Positions 1 to 9,176 of a stretch of DNA of 64,000 bases are shown piece after piece. The translations under genes and the position numbers were made by a program. This DNA comes from Tyzzerella sp. (lineage in GTDB: Bacteria > Bacillota > Clostridia > Lachnospirales > Lachnospiraceae): NCBI GenBank assembly GCA_017416155.1, contig JAFQDE010000021.1:62001-126000 (forward strand). The letters run 5' to 3'. The notes under the pieces are model-generated. The model did no database searches, was not told the origin of the DNA, and worked only from the letters and a program-made list of their open reading frames with translations. The first letter of the stretch is position 1. Every line of letters starts with the position of its first letter.

Positions 1-489
1 ACTATTGCCATTATCTTTGCTCTTGCATAACAAATATCCATCTGCCCCATGCACTTCTTCCAATATTAAATCTGTAAATGTCCGAGTTGCATTCGTAATC
101 TGTGGCTTTGGACTTTTTTTCGGGCGTATGGTAAAGGCATCTTCAATCACTATCGTTTCCTGATAACCATCTAAAGACACTTCAACCTTAACTTGTCCGA
201 CCTCTATATTATCAATATACTTGACAATCTTAAAATCTTCTTTGTACATGACAATTCGATTTCCTGACTTGTCAGCAAATATAATTCGATGAATATCATT
301 TTCCACTGGTTTTCCGGTATAGTCACAAAATTCTTTATCTATTTCACAATAGACAACTTTTAACTCTTCGGATGCAATTGGTAGCATCTGCGCTCTGATT
401 TCATTGGAAACAATTAATGCACAGACAGCAAATATCATGATGGTAATTGCAAGAATTACTTTGAATTTTTCCTTGATATATGCTTTCAT
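1..489 (-). CDS. Membrane-anchored hypothetical protein (partial, C-terminus outside window)
   Basis: The reading frame starts at the ATG at 487-489, preceded by GAGGAATTAT as ribosome binding site, and runs off the left edge without a stop, so only about 163 N-terminal residues are visible. Residues about 9-28 form one hydrophobic helix after a short Lys-rich N-terminus, typical of a signal anchor or signal peptide. The rest looks extracytoplasmic and beta-rich, with a stretch around residues 85-115 (DGYQETIVIEDAFTIRP) resembling an Ig-like or fibronectin-like strand pattern. I do not recognise the family. It lies 14 bp downstream of the aspartokinase gene on the same strand and could share its transcript. 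A cell-surface protein is an inference only. Confidence 0.6.
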   Translation of the reverse strand, partial: MKAYIKEKFKVILAITIMIFAVCALIVSNEIRAQMLPIASEELKVVYCEIDKEFCDYTGKPVENDIHRIIFADKSGNRIVMYKEDFKIVKYIDNIEVGQVKVEVSLDGYQETIVIEDAFTIRPKKSPKPQITNATRTFTDLILEEVHGADGYLLCKSKDNGNS

Positions 490-503
490 ATAATTCCTCT
501 TTA

Positions 504-1823
504 TTATAATCTTGTTGTAACAAAAATATCATAGAGTGCACGAATTGCATTCTCGAAGTCATGATTACGTACACCTACTACAATGTTAAGTTCGCTAGAA
601 CCCTGGTCAATCATTTTTACATTGACATGAGCATGTGCAAGCGCAGAGAATACACGGCCTGATGTGCCACGTTTTGCACGCATACCACGACCAACAATTG
701 CAATCAATGAAAGGTCAGATTCTAAATCAATAGAATCCGGTTGTACTGCTTGGTGGATTCCTGCGATCACTTCCTGTTCTTTCTCCTCAAATTCTGATTG
801 ATGAACAAACACTGTCATCGTGTCGATACCGGATGGCATATGTTCAATAGAAATGCCATTATCTTCAAACACCTGAAGAACTTTACGACAGAAACCAACT
901 TCTGAGTTCATCATTGCTTTTTCAATTGTAATGGAAGCAAAACCTTGTTTGCCTGCGATACCTGTAATCGTATATTTTGGATGTCTGCAGGTTGCTTCTA
1001 CAATTAATGTACCTTTATCCTCCGGTGCATTCGTATTACGGATGTTGATTGGGATGCCCTCTTTACGAATTGGGAAGATTGCATCTTCGTGAAGTACAGT
1101 TGCTCCCATATAAGAAAGCTCACGAAGTTCTTTATATGTAATTGCCTCAATTGTCTTCGGATTGTTAATAATTCTAGGATCCGCAATCATGAAGCCTGAC
1201 ACATCTGTCCAGTTCTCATATACATCTACTTTTGCAGCTTTTGCAACAATGGAACCTGTAAGGTCCGAACCACCTCTTGAAAATGTCTTGATACTTCCAT
1301 CTGGCATTGCTCCGTAGAATCCCGGGATTACGGCTCTTTCAATCTTTTCTAATTTAGCAGAAAGGACTTCATTGGTTCTAACATCATCAAAACGACCTTC
1401 CTCATCAAAGAAAATAACTTCAGCGGCATCGATAAACTCATAGCCAAGATAATTTGCCATGATAATACCATTCAAATATTCTCCTCTGGAAGCGGCATAA
1501 TCACTACCTGCTTTATTTTTGAAATTCTCATAAATCACTTCAAATTCTTTATCCAAAGACAAATCCAACTTAAGGCCGGTAATAATCTCGTTATATCTCG
1601 TTTGAATACCGTCTAAAAGGTCCGCAAAATCATTTCCCTTTTCAGCAACAGCATAACATCCGTATAGCATGTCTGTCACCTTTGTATCTCCTGAAAAACG
1701 TTTTCCTGGTGCAGATGGCACAACATATTTTCTGGATTCCTCTGCGCGAATAATAGCGCCTACTTTTTCAAACTGCTCTGCACTTGCAAGAGAGCTTCCA
1801 CCAAATTTAACTACTTTCTTCAT
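504..1823 (-). CDS. lysC: Aspartate kinase
   Basis: Phosphorylates aspartate with ATP, the first step of the pathway to lysine, threonine, methionine and diaminopimelate. The N-terminal kinase domain opens with the KFGGSS nucleotide/aspartate-binding motif at residues 4-9. FSRGGSDLTGS near residue 185 is the second conserved kinase motif. Two ACT-type regulatory regions follow from about residue 290, which implies feedback control by an end-product amino acid. I chose the ATG at 1823 because it follows GGGAGGAATAG at good spacing; an upstream in-frame start would overlap the preceding gene. At 439 residues it is a normal monofunctional aspartokinase. The symbol is by function; the isozyme class is not resolved. 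Confidence 0.9.
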   Translation of the reverse strand: MKKVVKFGGSSLASAEQFEKVGAIIRAEESRKYVVPSAPGKRFSGDTKVTDMLYGCYAVAEKGNDFADLLDGIQTRYNEIITGLKLDLSLDKEFEVIYENFKNKAGSDYAASRGEYLNGIIMANYLGYEFIDAAEVIFFDEEGRFDDVRTNEVLSAKLEKIERAVIPGFYGAMPDGSIKTFSRGGSDLTGSIVAKAAKVDVYENWTDVSGFMIADPRIINNPKTIEAITYKELRELSYMGATVLHEDAIFPIRKEGIPINIRNTNAPEDKGTLIVEATCRHPKYTITGIAGKQGFASITIEKAMMNSEVGFCRKVLQVFEDNGISIEHMPSGIDTMTVFVHQSEFEEKEQEVIAGIHQAVQPDSIDLESDLSLIAIVGRGMRAKRGTSGRVFSALAHAHVNVKMIDQGSSELNIVVGVRNHDFENAIRALYDIFVTTRL

Positions 1824-1825
1824 TC

Positions 1826-3022
1826 CTATTCCTCCCAAGCCGTAACAATCTCATGTAATGGCTTACGTACTTTCTTTCGAGTCACTTCTACTAACTGAAG
1901 TTTCGTAACATCTACAAGAGATGTCACTATTGGATCTTTCTGCAATTCTTGACGAAACACAGAAAGTAACTCATCCATATATTCTTCTTTTGATAAATTG
2001 ATAAAATCAACCAAAATGATTCCTGATAAATTTCTGAGACGAATCTGTCTCGCTGATTCTCTCGCCGCCTCAAGATTAATTTTCAAATACGCCTCATCAT
2101 CTTGTTTCTTACTAATACATTTTCCCGTATTTACATCAATTACGGTAAGTGCTTCTGTAGGCTGAATCACAAGATATGCTCCTGACTTTAACCACACGCG
2201 CTCTTTAAGTGCATTTACAAGTAGAGATTCAATCCCATATAACTTATGAAGCGGAAGCAGTTTATCCTCGTACAAACGAAGCTTATCAGCATCTTCCGGC
2301 TGTTCTTTCTCTATATAAGTTTTTGCCTCAATATAAATAGTTTTATCCTCTATTATGATATCTGTCAATCCCTCTTGGTAAATATTTTTCAGTTCCGTCA
2401 AATATTCCTTCGGTGCTCCTAACATGCATGAGTAACAGATTCTTGTACTTGCATGCTCTTTGAGGTGTTGATATTCCCTGCAAAGTTTTGCTAATTCCGC
2501 ATGAAGCAGTTCCGGCTCCGCGTCCTTTGCATTGGTTCGCATAATGATACCAAACTCAGATGTGGCATACTCAGTTGCGAACTCAATAAGTCGCAATTTA
2601 TTCTCTTTTGCAAGCTTGGCAGATGCTCCCACACGGGTATCTCCATAAGTGAGTACCGCATATTTTCCAGTCAGATTTAATTTACTGCTGACAGTAGGCG
2701 CCTTTGTCTTCACAGCTTCTTTAGATACCTGCACAAGAAGTTCATCTCCGATACAGAATGGTTTCTTACCAATCTTCTTTGTAAATATCGGTGTTGGATT
2801 TTCGTCAATCGCATAGTAACATTCCACTCCCGGAGCGACCTCAATAAATGCTGCTTTAATATTGGCAACAATATTTTTCACCCGACCAACATAGATGTTT
2901 CCAAGTTTTATCGAGTCATTTTCTTCATCCTTTGAAACATGAAGTTCCACGACTTTTTCATTTTCTAAAACGGTCGTAATAATCTTATCTTCTATTTTAG
3001 TAATAATCAGTTTACGATTCAT
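1826..3022 (-). CDS. rng: Ribonuclease E/G family endoribonuclease, short form
   Basis: Single-strand-specific endoribonuclease for RNA processing and decay. An S1-type RNA-binding domain lies at about residues 35-115 (IYVGRVKNIV, IKAAFIEV), followed by the RNase H-like catalytic domain. The two metal-binding aspartates are in TVIDVNTGK (about residue 303) and GIILVDFI (about residue 346). At 398 residues it is shorter than the 489-residue E. coli RNase G. It stops at VTRKKVRKPLHEIVTAWEE, just where the CPxCxG zinc-link of RNase E/G would begin, so that tetramer contact is missing. It is translationally coupled on both sides: 2 bp after the DUF2344 gene, and its stop abuts the ribosome binding site of lysC. 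Confidence 0.88.
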   Translation of the reverse strand: MNRKLIITKIEDKIITTVLENEKVVELHVSKDEENDSIKLGNIYVGRVKNIVANIKAAFIEVAPGVECYYAIDENPTPIFTKKIGKKPFCIGDELLVQVSKEAVKTKAPTVSSKLNLTGKYAVLTYGDTRVGASAKLAKENKLRLIEFATEYATSEFGIIMRTNAKDAEPELLHAELAKLCREYQHLKEHASTRICYSCMLGAPKEYLTELKNIYQEGLTDIIIEDKTIYIEAKTYIEKEQPEDADKLRLYEDKLLPLHKLYGIESLLVNALKERVWLKSGAYLVIQPTEALTVIDVNTGKCISKKQDDEAYLKINLEAARESARQIRLRNLSGIILVDFINLSKEEYMDELLSVFRQELQKDPIVTSLVDVTKLQLVEVTRKKVRKPLHEIVTAWEE

Positions 3023-3024
3023 TC

Positions 3025-3714
3025 TTACACCTGATCCAAACCTACGAATTTTTTATCCTCTTCTGTACCTACATTTGTATACACATCCAGTCGATGATGT
3101 GCAAAAGAAACGGATTCTGTATCTACACCGAGGAAACTACAAAGTGCATGCATTACAAGTTCTGGTTTTAAGTTATCAACACTTCCTGTTGCAACCAACA
3201 TATACACACTGTCGTCACGCACCTCAAACTTGTAAATCATCGGTTTTATGTCAACTTCTTTTTCGCTTTTTTTTGTCTTTTTCACAATCGAAATGCTCGG
3301 TTGTTTCATAAAGCCTTCTGCCTTCGTTTTCCAGTCTTTCGGAAATTCGCCCTTTTTCAGACTTGATAAATAATCGGCAGCAGCCACAATCGACATTCCC
3401 GTCTGCTTTTTATCGTCTGAAATCGGCACCATATTGACAATCTCGATTCCTTCTACAACAGTTTCATTCATACGAGCAACCGCAGCCTGCATATCTATTT
3501 CTTCTGTGAGTTCTATATCGAAATATTCTCCATCACTGGTTACACCAACACCAAGTGGATTGGCAAAAGACATAATCATGTGTGGGCTGAAGCCCCCGGT
3601 AAATGCAATCGGGATATCGGCACGTCTCATGACCTTTTGGAAGAAACGCATCACATCTAAATGTCCGATAAATTTCATCACACCATACTTGCGAAACTTG
3701 ATTCTAGCTTTCAA
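3025..3714 (-). CDS. TIGR03936 / DUF2344 family radical-SAM-associated protein
   Basis: The family nearly always sits directly after a TIGR03960 radical SAM gene, as here, and the pair is sometimes fused. The molecular function is not established; a role in tRNA or rRNA modification is often supposed. The conserved start region reads KARIKFRKYGVMKFIGHLD, followed by AFTGGFSPHMIMSFANPLGVG. I set the start at the TTG at 3714 because GGAGGAGG lies 8 bases upstream and the family homology begins there; the longer frame reaching 3756 lies inside the upstream gene. It overlaps the radical SAM gene by 11 bases, which indicates translational coupling. The length of about 229 residues is normal. Confidence 0.85.
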   Translation of the reverse strand: MKARIKFRKYGVMKFIGHLDVMRFFQKVMRRADIPIAFTGGFSPHMIMSFANPLGVGVTSDGEYFDIELTEEIDMQAAVARMNETVVEGIEIVNMVPISDDKKQTGMSIVAAADYLSSLKKGEFPKDWKTKAEGFMKQPSISIVKKTKKSEKEVDIKPMIYKFEVRDDSVYMLVATGSVDNLKPELVMHALCSFLGVDTESVSFAHHRLDVYTNVGTEEDKKFVGLDQV

Positions 3715-5563
3715 AGCAAACACCTCCTCCAAACGATGCAGCACCACAGCCTGCACATTGCATACGGCAGTTCGGTGTCACTTTTTCTTCCAATGCATTC
3801 TTCCACTCGCGTTTCAGAAATTCCTTGGATACGCCAATATTAATGAAATCCCAAGGAAGCACTTCGTCTAAATCACGTTCTCTTAGATTATAAAACGCAA
3901 TGTCAACGCCTGTATTTTCGAATGCCTGCATCCATAAGTCATAACGGAAATGTTCACCCCAAGAATCGTAGATACATCCTAGTTTATATGCCTCTAATAA
4001 AGCCTTAGAAACTCGTCTGTCACCGCGGGCAAACACCCCCTCAAGAACTGTCGCATCCGCTTCATGCCAGTTGTACTTCAGACTCTTGTGGTTGAGTTGT
4101 GCCTTCATCTCATGATTCACTACATTTGCCTTCGCAATATAATCTTCTTTATTTAACATTGTCGCCCACTGAAACGGGGTAAAAGGCTTTGGAATAAAGA
4201 AGGAGGTACTTGCCACAATCTGACACTTGCCGTTTCTCTGGTCTTTCGGAATCTCATAGTAACGTCTTGCCACTTTGTCTGCCAAATGTGCAATCGCCTT
4301 CATGTCCTCTTCAGTTTCAGTCGGAAGTCCAAGCATAAAGTATAACTTCACGCGAGTCCAACCGCCCTCAAATGCCTGTCCTGCGCCTTCGAGAATGATC
4401 TCTTCGGTAAGACCTTTGTTAATAACATTACGAAGTCTCTGCGAACCCGCTTCCGGAGCGAATGTCAGACTGCTCTTTCTGATATCCTGCACCTTACTCA
4501 TGACATCAAGCGAAAATGCATCGATACGCAGAGAAGGCAGGGAAATATTAATTGCTTTACCCTTAAACTCCTCAATCAAGAAGGTAACCAGTTCTTCCAA
4601 CTTCGAATAATCACTGGAACTAAGAGAACTCAAAGATATCTCTTCGTGTCCTGTGTTTTTTAACATTTTATACGCGTAATCCTTTAATACTTCCACATCA
4701 CGCTCTCTGGTTGGACGATATAACATACCAGCCTGACAGAAACGACAGCCTCGAATACAGCCACGTTGAATTTCTAGTACCACGCGGTCCTGTGTCGCTT
4801 TAATAAATGGAACGACAGGTTTTTCCGGATAGTAAGTGTTAGAAACATCCATCACAATCTGTTTCTCAATCACAGGTTTTGCATGTTCATTGTTTGGAGT
4901 GAAACTTTCGATTGTTCCATCCTCCTTGTAAGTCACATCATAGAATGCCGGCACATACAGTCCCGGAATCTCAGCAGCCATTTCTAAAAATTCTTTTCTT
5001 GATTTTCCGGATGCTTTCCATTCTTTATATTTATCCATAAGATTATAAAATTCTGTTTCACCTTCTCCGATATAGAAAATATCAAAGAAGTCCGCAAGTG
5101 GTTCCGGATTATAAGTGCATGGTCCACCACCGATTACAATCGGATGCTCCTCTGTTCTATCTTTTGCAAAGAGCGGAATCTGTGCTAAATCAAGAATCTG
5201 TAAAATATTGGTGTAACACATTTCATATTGGATCGTGATACCAATAAAATCAAAGTCCTTAATCGGATCCTGTGATTCCAATGCAAAAAGTGGAATCTGC
5301 TCCTCTCGCATAATCTTGTCCAAATCTGTCCAAGGCGAATACACGCGCTCACACCAAACATCATCCCTGCGGTTTAACATATCGTAAAGAATCTGAATTC
5401 CAAGGTGTGACATACCGATCTCGTAAACATCCGGAAACACGAAAGCAAAGCGAACATCAATGTCCGCTTTGTTTTTCATTACTGAGTTTACTTCATTTCC
5501 GATATAACGAGCCGGCTTTTCAATTTTCAATAAAATATCATCGCTTAAAGCTAGTTTTCTCAA
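3704..5563 (-). CDS. TIGR03960 family B12-binding/radical SAM protein
   Basis: A radical SAM enzyme with an N-terminal cobalamin-binding-like domain (residues about 35-185, with IGMSHLGIQILY and IGGGPCTYNPEPLADFF) and a radical SAM TIM barrel. The [4Fe-4S] cysteines are in EIQRGCIRGCRFCQAGM at about residues 266-282, the CxxxCxxC signature. The C-terminus ends with a Cys-rich tail (NCRMQCAGCGAASFGGG) that may hold another metal site. Length 619 residues is typical. The substrate is unknown; its constant partner is the DUF2344 protein immediately downstream. The same transcript appears to continue into RNase G and lysC. Confidence 0.88.
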   Translation of the reverse strand: MRKLALSDDILLKIEKPARYIGNEVNSVMKNKADIDVRFAFVFPDVYEIGMSHLGIQILYDMLNRRDDVWCERVYSPWTDLDKIMREEQIPLFALESQDPIKDFDFIGITIQYEMCYTNILQILDLAQIPLFAKDRTEEHPIVIGGGPCTYNPEPLADFFDIFYIGEGETEFYNLMDKYKEWKASGKSRKEFLEMAAEIPGLYVPAFYDVTYKEDGTIESFTPNNEHAKPVIEKQIVMDVSNTYYPEKPVVPFIKATQDRVVLEIQRGCIRGCRFCQAGMLYRPTRERDVEVLKDYAYKMLKNTGHEEISLSSLSSSDYSKLEELVTFLIEEFKGKAINISLPSLRIDAFSLDVMSKVQDIRKSSLTFAPEAGSQRLRNVINKGLTEEIILEGAGQAFEGGWTRVKLYFMLGLPTETEEDMKAIAHLADKVARRYYEIPKDQRNGKCQIVASTSFFIPKPFTPFQWATMLNKEDYIAKANVVNHEMKAQLNHKSLKYNWHEADATVLEGVFARGDRRVSKALLEAYKLGCIYDSWGEHFRYDLWMQAFENTGVDIAFYNLRERDLDEVLPWDFINIGVSKEFLKREWKNALEEKVTPNCRMQCAGCGAASFGGGVCFES

Positions 5564-5575
5564 TTCAATTAACCT

Positions 5576-6778
5576 CTATTTTTCTAATGTCTTTCTGATT
5601 TCCTTAATGAAATCTTCTGAATTCAGCACTGTTACATTTTCTAATGTTGTAATGAGTGCCAAGTCCTTTGTCATTTTACCGCTTTCAATAGTAGAAATGG
5701 TTGCTTTTTCTAATTTGTCAGCAAATTCCATCAGTTCTGTATTGCCATCCAACTCACCACGTTTACGGAGTGCACCTGTCCAAGCAAAGATGGTTGCAAC
5801 AGAGTTTGTTGATGTCTCCTCACCCTTCAAATGCTTGTAATAATGACGTTGTACAGTTCCGTGAGCAGCTTCGTACTCGTAATATCCATGAGGAGACACA
5901 AGAACGGATGTCATCATTGCAAGTGAACCAAATGCTGAGGATACCATATCGCTCATAACATCGCCATCGTAGTTCTTGCATGCCCAAATAAATCCGCCTT
6001 CTGCCTTCATTACACGAGCAACCGCATCGTCTATCAAAGTGTAGAAATATGTAATGCCTGCTTCTTCGAATTTATCTGCATACTCTTTATCATAAATCTC
6101 TTGGAAAATATCTTTAAATGTATGGTCATATTTCTTAGAGATTGTATCCTTCGTTGCAAACCACAAATCCTGTTTTAAGTCCAATGCGTAGTTGAAGCAG
6201 CTTCTCGCAAAACTTTCAATGGAATCATCTAAGTTGTGCATTCCTTGTGCTACACCGGCTTTTGTATAATTGTGTACCAGTTCACGCACCTCTGCGCCAT
6301 CTTCCGCTGTGTAAACAAGTTCTACTTTTCCAGGTCCCGGAATCACCATCTCAGTGTTCTTATACACATCACCGTAAGCATGTCTTGCAATCGTGATTGG
6401 TTTCTTCCAACTCTTGACACCAGGCTCAATGCCTTTCACAATAATCGGTGTGCGGAAAACAGTTCCGTCAAGCATCGCACGGATGGTTCCGTTTGGACTC
6501 TTCCACATTTCCTTCAGGTCATACTCTGTCATACGCGCAGCATTCGGTGTAATCGTCGCACATTTCACTGCAACGCCGTATTTTTTCGTAGCATTCGCAG
6601 AATCCACAGTCACCTGGTCATTGGTTTCATTTCTATATTCTAAACCTAAATCATAATACTCTGTGTTGAGTTCAATAAACGGCTCAAGTAATTCATCCTT
6701 AATCATCTTCCAGAGAATTCTGGTCATCTCATCTCCGTCCATCTCAACGAGTGGGGTTGTCATCTTAATCTTGTCCAT
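5576..6778 (-). CDS. icd: NADP-dependent isocitrate dehydrogenase
   Basis: Oxidatively decarboxylates isocitrate to 2-oxoglutarate with NADP+, supplying 2-oxoglutarate and NADPH for glutamate synthesis. The sequence is the eukaryote-like homodimeric type of about 400 residues: it opens with [15 protein letters not shown], carries the substrate-binding [19 protein letters not shown] (phosphoserine-loop region, about residues 95-113), and has the metal-binding aspartates in DGDVMSDMV (about residue 270). The start ATG at 6778 has AAGGAGA upstream. It ends 12 bp before the radical SAM gene. The GntR regulator gene immediately upstream might act on it, but no operator is recognisable. Confidence 0.93.
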   Translation of the reverse strand: MDKIKMTTPLVEMDGDEMTRILWKMIKDELLEPFIELNTEYYDLGLEYRNETNDQVTVDSANATKKYGVAVKCATITPNAARMTEYDLKEMWKSPNGTIRAMLDGTVFRTPIIVKGIEPGVKSWKKPITIARHAYGDVYKNTEMVIPGPGKVELVYTAEDGAEVRELVHNYTKAGVAQGMHNLDDSIESFARSCFNYALDLKQDLWFATKDTISKKYDHTFKDIFQEIYDKEYADKFEEAGITYFYTLIDDAVARVMKAEGGFIWACKNYDGDVMSDMVSSAFGSLAMMTSVLVSPHGYYEYEAAHGTVQRHYYKHLKGEETSTNSVATIFAWTGALRKRGELDGNTELMEFADKLEKATISTIESGKMTKDLALITTLENVTVLNSEDFIKEIRKTLEK

Positions 6779-6790
6779 TTTGTCGTCTCC

Positions 6791-7450
6791 TTATATGTCT
6801 TCCTTCATATTCAAATTCTTCATTACATTCATCATATGTGCATTTGCTAATATTTCTGCTGCATTGGCATCGCGGTTTTTAATCGCATGTAAAATATCTT
6901 TGTGTTCCTCAATAGATCGCTCTGCACGTTCCGGATTGGCTACCGAAGCCTTCCTTACCATTCTGACATATTTATGAAAGTCAGATAGTACATGTTTTAA
7001 AATCCTGCTGTTTGATGCTTCATAGAGTATCTCATGGAACTTCCCGTCCAATTCCGTTACCTGTTGCGTCTGTCCTTCTTTGACACGTTTTAAATGAAAC
7101 TCAGACAAAAGAATAATCTCTTCCAATTCATCAACCTGTGCATCTGTGATATGTTCTGTCGCCCATCTGGCACAGAGTCCTTCCAGTAGAGAACGAATTG
7201 CATAAATATCCTTCACATCATTCTTCGTAATTCCTGTTACACAGGCTCCTTTATTCGGTACAATCTTAACAAGACCTTCTAACTCTAATTGACGAAGTGC
7301 CTCTCTGACCGGTGTACGACTGACACCTAATTCTTTTGCAATAGTATTCTCACGAAGTTCTTCGTTTTCTTTGTAGACACCATTTAAAATATTCTCTTGA
7401 ATTGCTTGAAATACTCTGCCTCGCAACGAGTAATCTTGATGTTCTTCCAT
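6791..7450 (-). CDS. GntR-family transcriptional regulator, FCD subfamily
   Basis: A winged-helix DNA-binding domain occupies residues about 10-75 (ENTIAKELGVSRTPVREALRQLELEGLV is the GntR signature region), and an all-helical FCD effector-binding domain fills residues about 85-215, with metal/ligand histidines such as in ELDGKFHEILYEAS and IEEHKDILHAI. These regulators usually sense a carboxylic acid or sugar acid. I chose the ATG at 7450 because GGAGGAAATC lies directly before it; a TTG four codons upstream lacks this. It sits 12 bp upstream of icd on the same strand, so it could tune isocitrate dehydrogenase or be autoregulated; this is inference. Confidence 0.88.
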   Translation of the reverse strand: MEEHQDYSLRGRVFQAIQENILNGVYKENEELRENTIAKELGVSRTPVREALRQLELEGLVKIVPNKGACVTGITKNDVKDIYAIRSLLEGLCARWATEHITDAQVDELEEIILLSEFHLKRVKEGQTQQVTELDGKFHEILYEASNSRILKHVLSDFHKYVRMVRKASVANPERAERSIEEHKDILHAIKNRDANAAEILANAHMMNVMKNLNMKEDI

Positions 7451-7476
7451 GATTTCCTCCAATGAAACAATTGACC

Positions 7477-7920
7477 CTATCTTCTTTTTTCATACTTTTC
7501 TACGGTTCTCAGATACTGTAAAAGAGCTCTGTAACGTTCATCCAATGAACCGTCATTCTCCACAAAATCCATACTTTGTGCAACTATACCGACAAACTCT
7601 TCTGTCATAGAATCCTTCATGGATTCTATATACTGTATCTTTTCTGTTGTGGTAGACAAGTCCAAAAAATCCATAATTGAAAGATTCGCCTTTTCATCCT
7701 GCAATTCAAATCGATAAGTTTGCAGAACTTCCGGATATTTCTCTTTATCTACTTTACTTACAAACATTTCAAGTGGTCTTGCATAAGTCATCTCCCCGTT
7801 AACTTCCTTGTACACCACCATATCTTCCATAGTCTCTGTATATTTTGCAATTGCCATCACCTCATACAGATTTCCTTTAAAGTGTTTGTAGATTTCCCCT
7901 TTTTTTGGAATTATGTTCAT
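7477..7920 (-). CDS. DUF1653 domain-containing protein
   Basis: The first 70 residues (GEIYKHFKGNLYEVMAIAKYTET, VVYKEVNGEMTYARPLEMF) match the DUF1653 pattern, a small SH3-like domain of unknown function common in Firmicutes. Residues 75-147 form a second helical region (LSIMDFLDLSTTTEKIQYIE, DERYRALLQYLRTVEKY) that I do not recognise as a known domain. It lies between ilvA and the GntR gene on the same strand with 29 and 26 bp gaps, so it is probably co-transcribed. No function can be proposed from the sequence. Confidence 0.75.
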   Translation of the reverse strand: MNIIPKKGEIYKHFKGNLYEVMAIAKYTETMEDMVVYKEVNGEMTYARPLEMFVSKVDKEKYPEVLQTYRFELQDEKANLSIMDFLDLSTTTEKIQYIESMKDSMTEEFVGIVAQSMDFVENDGSLDERYRALLQYLRTVEKYEKRR

Positions 7921-7949
7921 GTTTAACTCCTCTTTATATCAAATACGCA

Positions 7950-9164
7950 TTAATACAACTTCGCACTGATACTCTTTGGTTTATAACCTGCATCTTCTAG
8001 TGCCTTTAAAATTTCTCTCTTGTGCTCTGTACCGAAAGACTCCAGTGTAATACGAAGTTCCACGGCCGCATTACGGTTCGTACTTACAAACTGATTATGC
8101 TCCAGCTTAATAACGTTACCCTGTGCCTTTGCAATCGTATCTGCCACGCGCACAAGTTCACCTGGTTTGTCTGGAAGAAGTACGGATACAGAGAAGATTC
8201 TGTCTCTCTGAATCAAACCATGTTGCACGATAGATGACATCGTAATTACATCCATGTTGCCGCCGCTTAAGATAGCAACTGCCTTCTTACCTGTAAGGTC
8301 AATCTGCTTAAGCGCTGCAACTGTGAGAAGTCCAGAATTTTCAACAATCATCTTATGGTTTTCAACCATATCAAGGAATGCACCGATAAGTTCATCATCC
8401 TCCACCGTAAGCATCATATCAACACTTTCTTTAACATATTGCAAAGCATGTTCGCCAACTGTTTTTACAGCAGTACCATCTGCAATGGTATTGGCGCTGT
8501 CAAGTGTCACAACTTCTCCTGCCTCTAACGATGCAGACATACTTGCCGCTTCAATTGGTTCTACACCAATGACCTTGATCTTAGGATTCAACATCTTAGC
8601 AAGTGTTGCAACACCGCTGATAAGACCGCCACCGCCAACCGGGGCAAATATGTAATCTACAGTAGGAAGTTCCTGAATAATCTCCATACTGATCGTTCCC
8701 TGACCTGTAATCACATCATCGTCATCAAACGGATGTACAAATGTGCATTCTGTCTCTTCTGCCAATTCACGTGCCTTTTCACAGGCATCATCGTACACAT
8801 CTCCGTAAAGAATCACCTCTGCACCGTAGGCTTTTGTACGATTCACTTTGATTAGCGGTGTAATACTAGGCATCACAATTGTAGCTTTACAGCCAAATTC
8901 TTTTGCAGCATAAGCCACACCCTGTGCATGATTTCCCGCTGAAGCTGTAATAATGCCTTTTGCGCGCTCCTCCTCGGTTAGGGTACTAATCTTGTAATAG
9001 GCTCCGCGAAGCTTATAGGCGCCCGTGTGCTGCATGTTTTCCGGCTTTAAATAAATTTTACCGCCGGTCTGCTCGCTCAGATATTCACTATATACTAATT
9101 TTGTCGGCTTTGTGACCTTTTTTACAACTTCACTCGCCAACTCAAAATTCGCTAATGTTAACAT
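7950..9164 (-). CDS. ilvA: Threonine ammonia-lyase (threonine dehydratase)
   Basis: Deaminates threonine to 2-oxobutyrate with pyridoxal phosphate, feeding isoleucine synthesis or threonine catabolism. The PLP lysine is in MQHTGAYKLRGAYYK (about residue 50), the phosphate-binding glycine loop is PVGGGGLISG (about residues 172-181), and SGGNMD near residue 305 closes the active site. A single C-terminal ACT domain (about residues 325-402) gives the 400-residue form common in clostridia. The start ATG at 9164 has GGAGG five bases upstream; the frame extends four codons further to a TTG without better support. It begins 12 bp after ftsY ends. Confidence 0.9.
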   Translation of the reverse strand: MLTLANFELASEVVKKVTKPTKLVYSEYLSEQTGGKIYLKPENMQHTGAYKLRGAYYKISTLTEEERAKGIITASAGNHAQGVAYAAKEFGCKATIVMPSITPLIKVNRTKAYGAEVILYGDVYDDACEKARELAEETECTFVHPFDDDDVITGQGTISMEIIQELPTVDYIFAPVGGGGLISGVATLAKMLNPKIKVIGVEPIEAASMSASLEAGEVVTLDSANTIADGTAVKTVGEHALQYVKESVDMMLTVEDDELIGAFLDMVENHKMIVENSGLLTVAALKQIDLTGKKAVAILSGGNMDVITMSSIVQHGLIQRDRIFSVSVLLPDKPGELVRVADTIAKAQGNVIKLEHNQFVSTNRNAAVELRITLESFGTEHKREILKALEDAGYKPKSISAKLY

Positions 9165-9176
9165 ATATTCCTCCAA

